In this document: in pieces, positions 1-7,665 of the stretch | How the letters are laid out: the number at the start of each line of letters is the position of its first letter | Position numbering within the stretch: the first letter of the stretch is position 1 | Source of the DNA: an uncultured Bacillaceae bacterium | GTDB lineage: Bacteria; Bacillota; Bacilli; Bacillales; Cytobacillaceae | Assembly: GCA_937995745.1 (NCBI GenBank) | Contig: CALKIU010000160.1 | Location: forward strand, 1-64,000 | Reading direction: 5' to 3' | Length of the DNA: 64,000 nucleotides | Notes under the pieces: model-generated | Databases searched by the model: none | What the model was told of the DNA's origin: nothing | What the model saw: only the letters and a program-made list of their open reading frames with translations | Position numbers and translations under genes: made by a program

Positions 1-95
1 AATAGTGTAACTTTTCTTAATCATTGTTTTTAATAAATGGTATAGTATGATTATGTGTTCAACTTTTCAAGCTATTTTTGTGAGGGGGAATGAAT

Positions 96-1217
96 TTGCG
101 TATCGGGGTACCTAAAGAAATAAAAAACAACGAAAACCGGGTCGCGTTGACTCCGGCGGGAGTGCAGGAGCTGGTCCGGAACGGACATAGTGTCTTTGTG
201 GAAACGGAAGCGGGACTCGGTTCCGGGTTTAAAGATTCTGAATACAGGAATGCCGGAGCGGCCGTTGTGAGCAGCGCCCGGGAAGCATGGGAATGCGATT
301 TGGTCCTCAAAGTGAAGGAACCGCTTCCTTCGGAGTACAAGTATTTTCGTGAAGGATTAATGATATTTACATATTTTCATTTGGCGGCAGAACCGGAATT
401 GACGGAAGTTTTGCTAAAAGAGAAAATTACGGCGATAGCTTACGAAACTGTGCAACTGCCGGACAATTCCCTTCCCTTGCTGACGCCGATGAGTGAAGTG
501 GCCGGACGCATGGCCGTTCAAGTCGGGGCCCAGCTGCTTGAAAAAATAAGAGGAGGAAAAGGGATTCTGTTGGGGGGCATTCCCGGTGTGAAGCGTGGAA
601 AAGTAACGATTATCGGCGGCGGAGTGGTCGGTACGAATGCCGCCAAACTGGCTGTCGGTTTGGGAGCGGAAGTGACGATTATCGATATTAATCCGAAGCG
701 TCTCCGCGAGCTGGATGATATATTCGGCAGAAGCGTGACTACATTGATGTCCAATCCTTACAATATAGCGGAATCGGTGAAGGAATCGGATCTAGTCATC
801 GGCGCCGTGCTTATTCCCGGGGCCAAAGCTCCGAAACTGGTGACCGAGGAAATGGTGGAAGCCATGTCGCCGGGGTCGGTGATCGTAGACATCGCCATTG
901 ATCAGGGCGGCATCTTCGAAACAACCGACCGGATGACGACTCACGAGGATCCCATATACTATAAATACGGCGTGATCCATTATGCTGTGCCCAATATGCC
1001 CGGAGCAGTCCCGAATACCGCTACGACCGCTTTGACAAATGTGACCGTGCCTTACGTTTTGAAAATAGCCAATAAAGGCTTTCATGATGCCGTGCTGGGA
1101 GACGAAGCGCTGTTAAAAGGAGTCAACACTTATCAAGGGCATATTACCCATCAGGCAGTAGCCATGGCTCATAATTTGCCGTACACGCCGTTAAAAGATT
1201 TGTTGAATAAACCGTGA
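96..1217 (+). CDS. ald: Alanine dehydrogenase
   Basis: NAD-dependent oxidative deamination of L-alanine to pyruvate and ammonia, a cytoplasmic catabolic enzyme also used in sporulating bacilli. The N-terminus reads as the family signature (RIGVPKEIKNNENRV), a GGGVVGTNAA dinucleotide-binding loop lies near residue 170, and the length of 373 aa is normal. I prefer TTG at 96 over the in-frame ATG at 90: the GAGGGGG ribosome site (82-88) leaves one base before the ATG but seven before the TTG, and TTG numbering puts Lys74 and His95 at the family's catalytic positions. A possible promoter with TATGAT at 46-51 lies upstream. A strong hairpin terminator follows. Confidence 0.95.
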   Translation: MRIGVPKEIKNNENRVALTPAGVQELVRNGHSVFVETEAGLGSGFKDSEYRNAGAAVVSSAREAWECDLVLKVKEPLPSEYKYFREGLMIFTYFHLAAEPELTEVLLKEKITAIAYETVQLPDNSLPLLTPMSEVAGRMAVQVGAQLLEKIRGGKGILLGGIPGVKRGKVTIIGGGVVGTNAAKLAVGLGAEVTIIDINPKRLRELDDIFGRSVTTLMSNPYNIAESVKESDLVIGAVLIPGAKAPKLVTEEMVEAMSPGSVIVDIAIDQGGIFETTDRMTTHEDPIYYKYGVIHYAVPNMPGAVPNTATTALTNVTVPYVLKIANKGFHDAVLGDEALLKGVNTYQGHITHQAVAMAHNLPYTPLKDLLNKP

Positions 1218-1231
1218 TTGCATATATACAT

Positions 1232-1278
1232 AAAAAAGCCGGTTCAACGCCCGGTGGGGGCGGGAACCGGTTTTTTTC
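1232..1278. terminator. Bidirectional terminator between ald and the M24 peptidase gene
   Basis: The stem AAGCCGGTTC / GAACCGG encloses an inner CGCCC/GGGGCG stem. An A-run lies on the left and a T7 run on the right, so it can serve both convergent genes. Confidence 0.85.
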
Positions 1279-1313
1279 GCTTCTGGGGAAGAGGGTGGGC
1301 GGGACGGGAACGT

Positions 1314-2411
1314 TTATGGAATGATGACAAGTCCTTTCGGATATTTGGTCAGCACTTCTGCCCCTTGACCGGTAATGAGAATATCATCTTCAATCCGGAC
1401 GCCGCCAATTCCCGGCAGATAAATGCCGGGTTCAATTGTAAAAACCATCCCTTCTTCGAGTACAAGAGAATTCTTTTCGGTGACGGAAGGGTATTCATGA
1501 ACGCTTATACCTAATCCGTGGCCGAGACGGTGGGTGAAATATTCCCCGTAACCGGCTCCGGCAATGATATTTCTCGCCGTTAAATCAACTTCTGCACAAG
1601 TTGCCCCCGGTTTGCTCGCTTTTATAGCCGCCAACTGGCTTTTCAGAACGATGTTATAAATGTCCCGCTGCTTATCATCGATGCACCGGTAAGCAACGGT
1701 TCGCGTAATGTCGGAGCAATAACCATCGACGACCACGCCCAAATCGAGAACAATCAGGTCTCCCTCTTGAATTTTTGTTTCTCCGGGAGTTCCGTGGGGC
1801 AGGGCGCTGTTTGCGCCGGCCAGCACCGTCGTCATAAAAGCCATTTTTTGCACGCCTTTTTTCTTTAATTCAAATTCGATGGCTGCAGCAATATCAAGCT
1901 CCGTTTTTCCCGCGCTGATTTCCGAGACGGCGATGTCAACGGCATAATCGGCAAGCGCGCAGGCTTTTTTGATCCGTTGAATTTCCTCCTCATCTTTAAT
2001 CATGCGGAGACGGCGCAATTTTTCCTCAGAGGAGACCATTTCCGCTCCGGGAAACCTGTGTATAAGTTCTTCGAAGCGCCGTACATTCATATGTTCTTTT
2101 TCAATGGCTATTTTCGCAAATGATTGAACCCGTTTTTTCGCTTCTTTTTCAATCAAATCCCACGGGTTTTCAATGTCGCTGTAGGCGATGACGTCATGTT
2201 CCCAGCCGGCGTTTTTGACGCTTTCTTTTTCCAAAGCGGGACAAATCAAAAAAGGTTCCTTTTCTTGAAAAACCGCCAATCCCAGCAGCCGTTCATGAGG
2301 ATCGCTGTAAAAATTGCTCAAATAAAAGACATTTTCTGTCGAAGTAAACAGACACATGGCAATGCTATTCTCTTTCATCCATGAACGTAGCTTCGATAAT
2401 CTGTCGTTCAT
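1314..2411 (-). CDS. M24 family Xaa-Pro dipeptidase/aminopeptidase
   Basis: Cytoplasmic metallopeptidase of the creatinase/aminopeptidase P (pita-bread) fold, 365 aa, expected to cleave X-Pro bonds in peptides. An N-terminal creatinase-like domain covers about residues 1-130. The catalytic domain shows the metal ligands in order: two Asp in VLDLGVVVDGYCSDITRTV, His in RLGHGLGISVHE, Glu in EPGIYLPGIGG and Glu in VRIEDD. ATG at 2411 follows an AAAGGGG ribosome site. It is convergent with ald, and the two genes share the terminator at 1232-1278. Whether it is a dipeptidase (PepQ type) or an aminopeptidase cannot be decided from sequence alone. Confidence 0.88.
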   Translation of the reverse strand: MNDRLSKLRSWMKENSIAMCLFTSTENVFYLSNFYSDPHERLLGLAVFQEKEPFLICPALEKESVKNAGWEHDVIAYSDIENPWDLIEKEAKKRVQSFAKIAIEKEHMNVRRFEELIHRFPGAEMVSSEEKLRRLRMIKDEEEIQRIKKACALADYAVDIAVSEISAGKTELDIAAAIEFELKKKGVQKMAFMTTVLAGANSALPHGTPGETKIQEGDLIVLDLGVVVDGYCSDITRTVAYRCIDDKQRDIYNIVLKSQLAAIKASKPGATCAEVDLTARNIIAGAGYGEYFTHRLGHGLGISVHEYPSVTEKNSLVLEEGMVFTIEPGIYLPGIGGVRIEDDILITGQGAEVLTKYPKGLVIIP

Positions 2412-2691
2412 GCCAATCCCCTTTCTTTATAGAATTAATTTAGAAATGGAAGTCGTTCATGTGATTAAGGCAACTTTACGTGAAATCGTTTTAAAAAGCA
2501 ATGTTTCGGAAAACCGGCTTATAAATTTTACCATGCGTGTCCAACCGGATTGAAGAATTACGTCCGGAATGCCGCGTCCTTTTCCTTTCAAGGGGCTTGA
2601 CAAATGTTTAACCGGTAAGATAAAAGAAGGAAAAAGGCGTTTTTTGTTGAATTATAGAATCAGAGATTTTTTTGGGAAAGGAGAATTGGCA

Positions 2692-3375
2692 ATGATTGTA
2701 TCGTTTCATGGTCATGCGGTTGTGAAAATTGAAACAAATGGAAAAACCGTTCTCATCGACCCCTTCATAACGGGAAACGGCTTGACGGATTTAAAAGTGG
2801 ATGAAGTAAAACCCGATTACATCCTGTTGACCCATGGACATGCGGATCATATCGGGGATACGGTACGCCTTGCCAAAGAAAATGATGCTTTGGTTGTCGC
2901 CACACCCGAGATAGCCACTTATTTAAGCTGGCACGGAGTAAAGCGTGTCCACGGCATGAACATTGGCGGCAGCTACACGTTTGATTTCGGCACGGTGAAG
3001 ATGACGCAAGCGTTCCACAGCACGGGACTGGAAACCGGCGACAAACAGATCGTCTATTTGGGAATGCCGGCCGGACTCCTCATTACGATTGAAGGAAAAA
3101 CGATTTATCATGCCGGGGATACTTCCTTGTTCGGTGATATGAAGCTAATCGGCGAGAGACACCCGATCGACCTCGCTTTCCTGCCGATTGGCGACAATTT
3201 TACGATGGGACCGGAAGATGCCGCCTATGCGGTTGAGCTGTTAAAGCCCAAGAAAGTCGTTCCGATTCATTACAACACTTTCCCTGTCATCAAGCAGGAT
3301 CCGCAAAGATTTGTCGACATGCTGCCGGAAGGACAGGGGATCGTTCTCCATCCCGGCGAGAGCATTGAATTATAA
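2692..3375 (+). CDS. ytkL: Metal-dependent hydrolase, UPF0173 (YtkL family)
   Basis: Metallo-beta-lactamase-fold hydrolase of unknown substrate, 227 aa. The zinc-binding HxHxDH motif is at residues 48-53 (THGHADH), followed by further His/Asp ligands in YHAGDTS and IPIHYN. ATG at 2692 is chosen because GGGAAAGGAG ends eight bases upstream. A longer open frame from 2569 has no ribosome site and its first 41 codons are not family-like. A possible promoter (TTGACA 2597-2602, GATAAA 2619-2624) precedes it. Its place beside ytoI and nrnA matches B. subtilis. A terminator-like hairpin follows. Confidence 0.92.
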   Translation: MIVSFHGHAVVKIETNGKTVLIDPFITGNGLTDLKVDEVKPDYILLTHGHADHIGDTVRLAKENDALVVATPEIATYLSWHGVKRVHGMNIGGSYTFDFGTVKMTQAFHSTGLETGDKQIVYLGMPAGLLITIEGKTIYHAGDTSLFGDMKLIGERHPIDLAFLPIGDNFTMGPEDAAYAVELLKPKKVVPIHYNTFPVIKQDPQRFVDMLPEGQGIVLHPGESIEL

Positions 3376-3390
3376 AGTCGCGCCCCGTGA

Positions 3391-3431
3391 CCGGCTTCTG
3401 AAAGATCTTCTTTTGGAAGCCGGATTTTTGT
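3391..3431 (+). terminator. Terminator after ytkL
   Basis: CCGGCTTC (3391-3398) pairs with GAAGCCGG (3416-3423) and is followed by ATTTTTGTTTTG. Confidence 0.65.
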
Positions 3432-3509
3432 TTTGTTTGCGGCAAGCCCCGGACTTATTTTCTGGCTGTCCGCATATGATAGAAAAAAACATGTAAGCGG
3501 GGTGTGCCG

Positions 3510-3764
3510 ATGACGAAGAATAAGTATTTGCTGTATTTGTTAATATGCGGCTTGCTGTTGTATTACGCCTTTCCCCATTTGTCCGTGCACGGGCATCCAG
3601 AGGAAGCGCTTTTTGCCGTTTCGTGGTTGTTTTTGTTTTTGTGCGCGTTCGCCGGGAACTTGCTCAGCTTCCTTCACGCATTGCGGAACACGAGAAAAAG
3701 CGGGCAATTTTCCGCGGCGAAGTCCGGAAAAACAGTTGCGCCGTATCGGAAGTTGCGGGGATAG
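3510..3764 (+). CDS. Small hydrophobic membrane protein, unknown function
   Basis: An 84-aa product with two likely membrane segments (about residues 5-22 and 35-56) and a basic, Ser/Lys-rich tail, so a small integral membrane protein with a cytoplasmic C-terminus is likely. ATG at 3510 follows GCGGGG with seven bases of spacing; an in-frame GTG at 3504 would add two residues. I do not recognise a family. It lies between ytkL and ytoI, overlaps no other candidate gene and shows ordinary codon use. The short length keeps confidence moderate. Confidence 0.55.
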   Translation: MTKNKYLLYLLICGLLLYYAFPHLSVHGHPEEALFAVSWLFLFLCAFAGNLLSFLHALRNTRKSGQFSAAKSGKTVAPYRKLRG

Positions 3765-3833
3765 CGGGCATCAAACAAACATTTTGGTAATAAAGGAGGG
3801 GATGCTTTTCTGGTCATAAAGGATGGGTCTCAA

Positions 3834-3863
3834 TTGAATCTGCCGGCCCTTTAACCTTATAAT
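3834..3863 (+). promoter_or_regulatory. Probable sigma-A promoter of ytoI
   Basis: TTGAAT (3834-3839) and TATAAT (3858-3863) are separated by 18 bases, about 45 bases before the ytoI start. Confidence 0.45.
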
Positions 3864-3908
3864 AATATTAGTTGTATACTTTTAGCTTAAAGGTGGAGGG
3901 TGAAGGAC

Positions 3909-5228
3909 TTGGCCACAAAGCATGAACGGATATTGGAATATATCGACCAGCTGCCCATCGGTGAAAAAATTTCGGTCAGGCAAATTGCCAGAGCCCTGAA
4001 CGTCAGTGAAGGAACCGCTTACAGGGCCATTAAAGAAGCCGAGAATCAAGGCTTTGTCAGCACTATTGAACGGGTGGGCACAATCCGGATTGAACAGAAG
4101 AAAAAGGAAAATATCGAAAAGCTGACTTATGCCGAGGTCGTTAATATTGTCGATGGTCAAGTATTGGGCGGCCGGGCCGGACTTCATAAAACCCTCAACA
4201 AGTTTGTCATCGGGGCTATGAAGCTTGAAGCAATGATGAGATATACAGGGGCCGGAAACCTGCTCATTGTCGGAAACCGGACAAAAGCGCATGAACTTGC
4301 GTTAAATGCAGGCGCCGGCGTTCTGATAACCGGCGGATTTGACACTGAAGAACACGTAAAGAAACTTGCTGACAAGCTGGAACTTCCGATCATTTCCACC
4401 AGCTATGATACATTCACCGTAGCCACCATGATTAACCGGGCGATATATGACCAGTTAATTAAGAAAGAAATCATTCTTGTTGAGGATATATTAACCCCGT
4501 TGGAAAAAACGTATTATTTAAAGACAACGGATCGGGTGAAACGCTGGCTGGAATTAAACAAACAAACGACCCACAGCCGCTACCCGGTTGTCGATGAAAC
4601 CTTGAAGGTTCAGGGAATCGTCACCGCCAAGGATGTTTTGGGAATTGAAGAGGAAATGCCGATTGAAAAAATCATGACAAAAAATCCGATGACGGTGAGT
4701 GTGAAAACAAGTGTTGCCTCCGCAGCCCACATGATGGTTTGGGAAAGCATCGAACTTCTGCCGGTCGTGGATGACACCGGCAAATTAAAGGGAATCATCA
4801 GCCGCCAAGATGTTTTAAAGGCATTGCAGACCCATCAAAGGCAGCCTCAAGTCGGTGAAACGATCGATGACATTGTCACCAGACAACTTGTCCTTTCCAA
4901 AGGCAAACATAAAAATGACAATATCTACCGCTGCGAAGTAACACCGCAAATGACAAATCACCTCGGAACAGTATCCTACGGGGTTTTGACCACCATAGTG
5001 ACCGAAGCGGCCAACGGCGTTTTAAAAGGTTTCAAAAAAGGCAATCTCGTCGTTGAAAACATGACGATTTATTTTCTGAAACCTGTGCAAATGGACAGCA
5101 TGTTGGAAATTCATCCGCATATAATTGAAGCGGGCCGGAAGTTCGGAAAAGTGGACGTAGAAATTTTTAACGAAGGGAAGTTAGTAGGGAAAGCGCTCTT
5201 GACTTGCCAGATACTCAACCGCCGGTAG
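3909..5228 (+). CDS. ytoI: HTH/DRTGG/CBS/hotdog-domain regulatory protein YtoI
   Basis: A multidomain putative regulator of 439 aa: an N-terminal winged-helix part (residues 1-65, SVRQIARALNVSEGTAYRAI), a DRTGG-like domain (about 70-185), two CBS repeats (about 195-315) and a C-terminal hotdog thioesterase-like domain (about 335-435). CBS pairs usually bind adenine nucleotides, so a nucleotide-sensing transcription factor is inferred; the ligand is unknown. TTG at 3909 is preferred because AAGGTGGAGG ends nine bases before it, whereas the in-frame GTG at 3900 directly abuts that ribosome site. Confidence 0.88.
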   Translation: MATKHERILEYIDQLPIGEKISVRQIARALNVSEGTAYRAIKEAENQGFVSTIERVGTIRIEQKKKENIEKLTYAEVVNIVDGQVLGGRAGLHKTLNKFVIGAMKLEAMMRYTGAGNLLIVGNRTKAHELALNAGAGVLITGGFDTEEHVKKLADKLELPIISTSYDTFTVATMINRAIYDQLIKKEIILVEDILTPLEKTYYLKTTDRVKRWLELNKQTTHSRYPVVDETLKVQGIVTAKDVLGIEEEMPIEKIMTKNPMTVSVKTSVASAAHMMVWESIELLPVVDDTGKLKGIISRQDVLKALQTHQRQPQVGETIDDIVTRQLVLSKGKHKNDNIYRCEVTPQMTNHLGTVSYGVLTTIVTEAANGVLKGFKKGNLVVENMTIYFLKPVQMDSMLEIHPHIIEAGRKFGKVDVEIFNEGKLVGKALLTCQILNRR

Positions 5229-5413
5229 TCATAACTTCGTTTCGGAAAAAGAAGCGTCCCGATTGCCGGCCGGTTCTTTTTCCTGGCCGTTTTCCCGGGT
5301 CATGACCGGCGTTTTTTCAAGCGGAAGCAGGCTGAACATCCGGGCTTTCAAAAGTTCGGGATGCAAGCCGCTTTTTGTCTTTTTTATTTTGTCCGGCATC
5401 GCTTGAATAAGAA

Positions 5414-5442
5414 TTGGAAAAATATATGCAATATATTATAAA
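5414..5442 (+). promoter_or_regulatory. Probable sigma-A promoter of nrnA
   Basis: TTGGAA (5414-5419) and TATAAA (5437-5442) have 17-base spacing. The 329-bp gap between ytoI and nrnA otherwise holds a weak CCGG hairpin with T6 near 5280-5303 and an uncertain reverse-strand ORF. Confidence 0.5.
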
Positions 5443-5557
5443 ATGGGACCGTGAATCATCAGGTTTTTTTTATGTGTATTTTAACAATACCATGATAGAA
5501 AGATGGTCAAAGTTATCATTATTGTTTGCAAAGAAAAAGATGGTAAAGGAGTTTGTC

Positions 5558-6499
5558 ATGGTAGAAGAAATTATAAAAGCAATTAAGAAATATGACACAA
5601 TCATTATACACCGCCATGTGCGCCCTGACCCGGATGCTTACGGTTCACAAGGAGGGCTGGCGGAAATTATTAAAGCTTCATTTCCCGGGAAAAAAGTTTA
5701 TACCGTCGGTAAAGAAGAGGAGAGCTTGAATTATTTGCGACGTCTTGATGCGATTCCGGATGAGACGTATAACGGAGCGCTGGTCATTGTGACGGATACG
5801 GCGAATGAAGAAAGGATCGATGACGAACGATACAAGCTCGGCGACATGCTCATAAAAATTGATCATCATCCGAACGATGATCCGTATGGCGATCTTTTAT
5901 GGGTTGACACAAATGCCAGTTCGTGCAGTGAAATGATTTATGAATTGTATTTGCAGGGAAAAAAGCACGGGCTGAAAATGTCTGATGAGGCGGCGAGGCT
6001 TCTTTACGCCGGAATTGTCGGCGATACGGGCCGTTTTCTGTATCCGAGCACAACGAGCAAAACGTTCGCTTATGCGGGAGAATTAATTAAGTATCATTTT
6101 TCCCGCAGCAAACTGATGGAGCAAATGAATGAACTGCCCCTTAATGTGATCAAACTGAACGGTTATATTTTCGAGAATTTCAAAATGTCAAAAAATGGTG
6201 CGGCTTCGGTGATTTTGGACAGAAAACTGTTGGAAAAATATGACGTGAAGCCGTCGCAAGCTTCTCAGCTTGTCAGCACTTTGGGGAGTGTCGCCGGGAT
6301 TAAAGCGTGGGTCTTTTTTGTTGAAGAGGAAGACGGAACCATCCGGCTCCGCCTCCGTTCGAAAGGTCCCGTGATTAACGGGCTGGCAAAGAAGTACGGC
6401 GGGGGAGGGCATCCGCTTGCGGCCGGGGCTTCTATCCATTCCTGGGACGAAGTGGAGCAAGTAATGGAAGATATTGAAAAAATTTGTGAACAAGCTTGA
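5558..6499 (+). CDS. nrnA: NanoRNase / pAp phosphatase NrnA (DHH family)
   Basis: Cytoplasmic DHH/DHHA1 phosphoesterase that degrades 2-5-nt RNAs and dephosphorylates pAp. It is 313 aa, the same length as B. subtilis NrnA. The N-terminal metal motif HRHVRPDPDAYGS (residues 18-30), the DHH motif in IDHHPNDD and the C-terminal DHHA1 signature GGGGHPLAAGA are all present. ATG at 5558 has AAAGGAG six bases upstream; the open frame extends 48 codons further but that part is not conserved in character. A long GC-rich hairpin shared with the convergent ytrI follows. Confidence 0.95.
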   Translation: MVEEIIKAIKKYDTIIIHRHVRPDPDAYGSQGGLAEIIKASFPGKKVYTVGKEEESLNYLRRLDAIPDETYNGALVIVTDTANEERIDDERYKLGDMLIKIDHHPNDDPYGDLLWVDTNASSCSEMIYELYLQGKKHGLKMSDEAARLLYAGIVGDTGRFLYPSTTSKTFAYAGELIKYHFSRSKLMEQMNELPLNVIKLNGYIFENFKMSKNGAASVILDRKLLEKYDVKPSQASQLVSTLGSVAGIKAWVFFVEEEDGTIRLRLRSKGPVINGLAKKYGGGGHPLAAGASIHSWDEVEQVMEDIEKICEQA

Positions 6500-6509
6500 C
6501 AGAAGAGAC

Positions 6510-6562
6510 GAACGGCCGTCCTGTCAGCCGCGGATTCGGAGCGGGACAGGTCCGGCCGTTTC
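6510..6562. terminator. Bidirectional hairpin between nrnA and ytrI
   Basis: AACGGCCG plus CCTGTC on the left arm pairs with GACAGG plus CGGCCGTT on the right. The T-run is short (TTTC), but the stem is long and lies between convergent genes. Confidence 0.65.
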
Positions 6563-6566
6563 ATTG

Positions 6567-7070
6567 TCAAGCTTCCAGACGGATATTTAAAGTGATGGAC
6601 AGCGTTGTATAAAAGACGATATGTTTTACTTCCAACCGGTACTTTTTTTCATGGGCGGTATGAATCCTGTTTTCTATCGTTTGCTCAATCAGTTCCCTGC
6701 TTTGAAAGGCATATTCAATATCTTTGGCAAGCAGAGTCTTCAAATCATCTTCGACGGTCTTTGCCATTTCGTGAATCGTTAAGAGGTCGAGATTATATTT
6801 TTCTTCGTTTTCGATTTTTATATCAATCTCCTGTATGGTCAGCCTTTTTTGATTTTCTCTGTTCAATTTTTCCACATCCGCTTGCCAAATCGCTTTTTCT
6901 TTGATCAACTCCTGAATCTTTTTGGCCTGTTCCCTGTTTTCCATGCTGTATTCCTCCTGCCATTTTCCAAATATATATAAAAAAATGCACCAGCTGATCA
7001 GGGCGCCGATGGCCATGCCCGATAGAACTTTTTCCCATTCTTTTTTTCTGTAATTAGGAGGAACCCTCAT
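6567..7070 (-). CDS. ytrI: Sporulation membrane protein YtrI
   Basis: A sporulation protein with one N-terminal membrane segment (about residues 14-33, GMAIGALISWCIFLYIF) and a long charged, probably coiled-coil region, 167 aa. In B. subtilis YtrI and YtrH are sigma-E-dependent forespore-engulfing mother-cell proteins. ATG at 7070 overlaps the ytrH stop codon (ATGA), implying translational coupling; an upstream in-frame ATG at 7097 would lie inside ytrH and is less likely. AGGAGGAACC precedes the chosen start. Confidence 0.9.
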   Translation of the reverse strand: MRVPPNYRKKEWEKVLSGMAIGALISWCIFLYIFGKWQEEYSMENREQAKKIQELIKEKAIWQADVEKLNRENQKRLTIQEIDIKIENEEKYNLDLLTIHEMAKTVEDDLKTLLAKDIEYAFQSRELIEQTIENRIHTAHEKKYRLEVKHIVFYTTLSITLNIRLEA

Positions 7071-7405
7071 CAGGAAACATGCTCCCCGGTGAGCCAAGTG
7101 ATGATGAGTGCACCGGTTTTGGCGCCGCCGAGAGCTGACAAAATCAGGAGGAATTGTTTCACTATATCTTTTGTCTCCCCTTCGAACAATCCTTTTTCAA
7201 ATTTATAGACCGCATCGAACGTTCCGCCGATCGCCGCGACAATGGCCCAAATCCTCAACGAAGAAGAAATGCGGTAAATTTCCGTCAGCGGAGGTTTTCC
7301 GGTAATAAAGGCGGCGATTCCGCCGATTAAAGCCCCTCCGAGCAGGACCCCGAGAGCGATGAAATAGCTGTCCAGCAAATGGGTGAAAAACGGCTGTTCT
7401 CCCAT
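7070..7405 (-). CDS. ytrH: Sporulation membrane protein YtrH
   Basis: A small integral membrane sporulation protein of 111 aa. Hydrophobic segments lie at about residues 12-35 and 50-65 and near the C-terminus, and the conserved-looking cores FIALGVLLGGALIGG and SLRIWAIVAAIGGTFDAVYKFEKG are present. It is first in the ytrH-ytrI pair, divergent from dnaE exactly as in B. subtilis. A possible sigma-E promoter lies about 90 bases upstream, so expression in the mother cell is inferred. Confidence 0.9.
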   Translation of the reverse strand: MGEQPFFTHLLDSYFIALGVLLGGALIGGIAAFITGKPPLTEIYRISSSLRIWAIVAAIGGTFDAVYKFEKGLFEGETKDIVKQFLLILSALGGAKTGALIITWLTGEHVS

Positions 7406-7494
7406 GAAATGATCATTCCCCGTCTACAGTATGGTGAAGGTGCAACATCCATTCGTCCTTATTCGTTGGAAATCTGTTTTGGTTTCCTCAGTAA

Positions 7495-7522
7495 ATCATA
7501 TGGACAATCTTGTGCAATTATG
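7495..7522 (-). promoter_or_regulatory. Possible sigma-E promoter of ytrH-ytrI
   Basis: On the minus strand ACATAAT and CATATGAT are separated by 14 bases. This partly matches the sigma-E consensus (KMATATT, 14-15 bases, CATACAnT) and suits the inferred mother-cell role. Confidence 0.33.
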
Positions 7523-7665
7523 TTTTTTTTCTCCGGGCAGGAAAAGCTTTTTCCGCTCCTCGCCTGCTCTTTGTTTCTTGTTTGCGGAGTTGAAAGATGC
7601 ATAGCCTTTTAAAGGCGGAAGTTCTATAATAGAGTGTATAGGAGTGCGTAAGGGGGGGGAATGCA

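Noticed and set aside
1218..1514. 98-codon plus-strand ORF after ald
   Set aside because: It starts at the ald stop, reads through a strong terminator and is the shadow of the M24 peptidase gene on the other strand.
3789..3820. Five-codon ORF with a good ribosome site (GGAGGGG ATG) before ytoI
   Set aside because: It lies before the inferred ytoI promoter, so it would not be a leader peptide of ytoI; probably chance.
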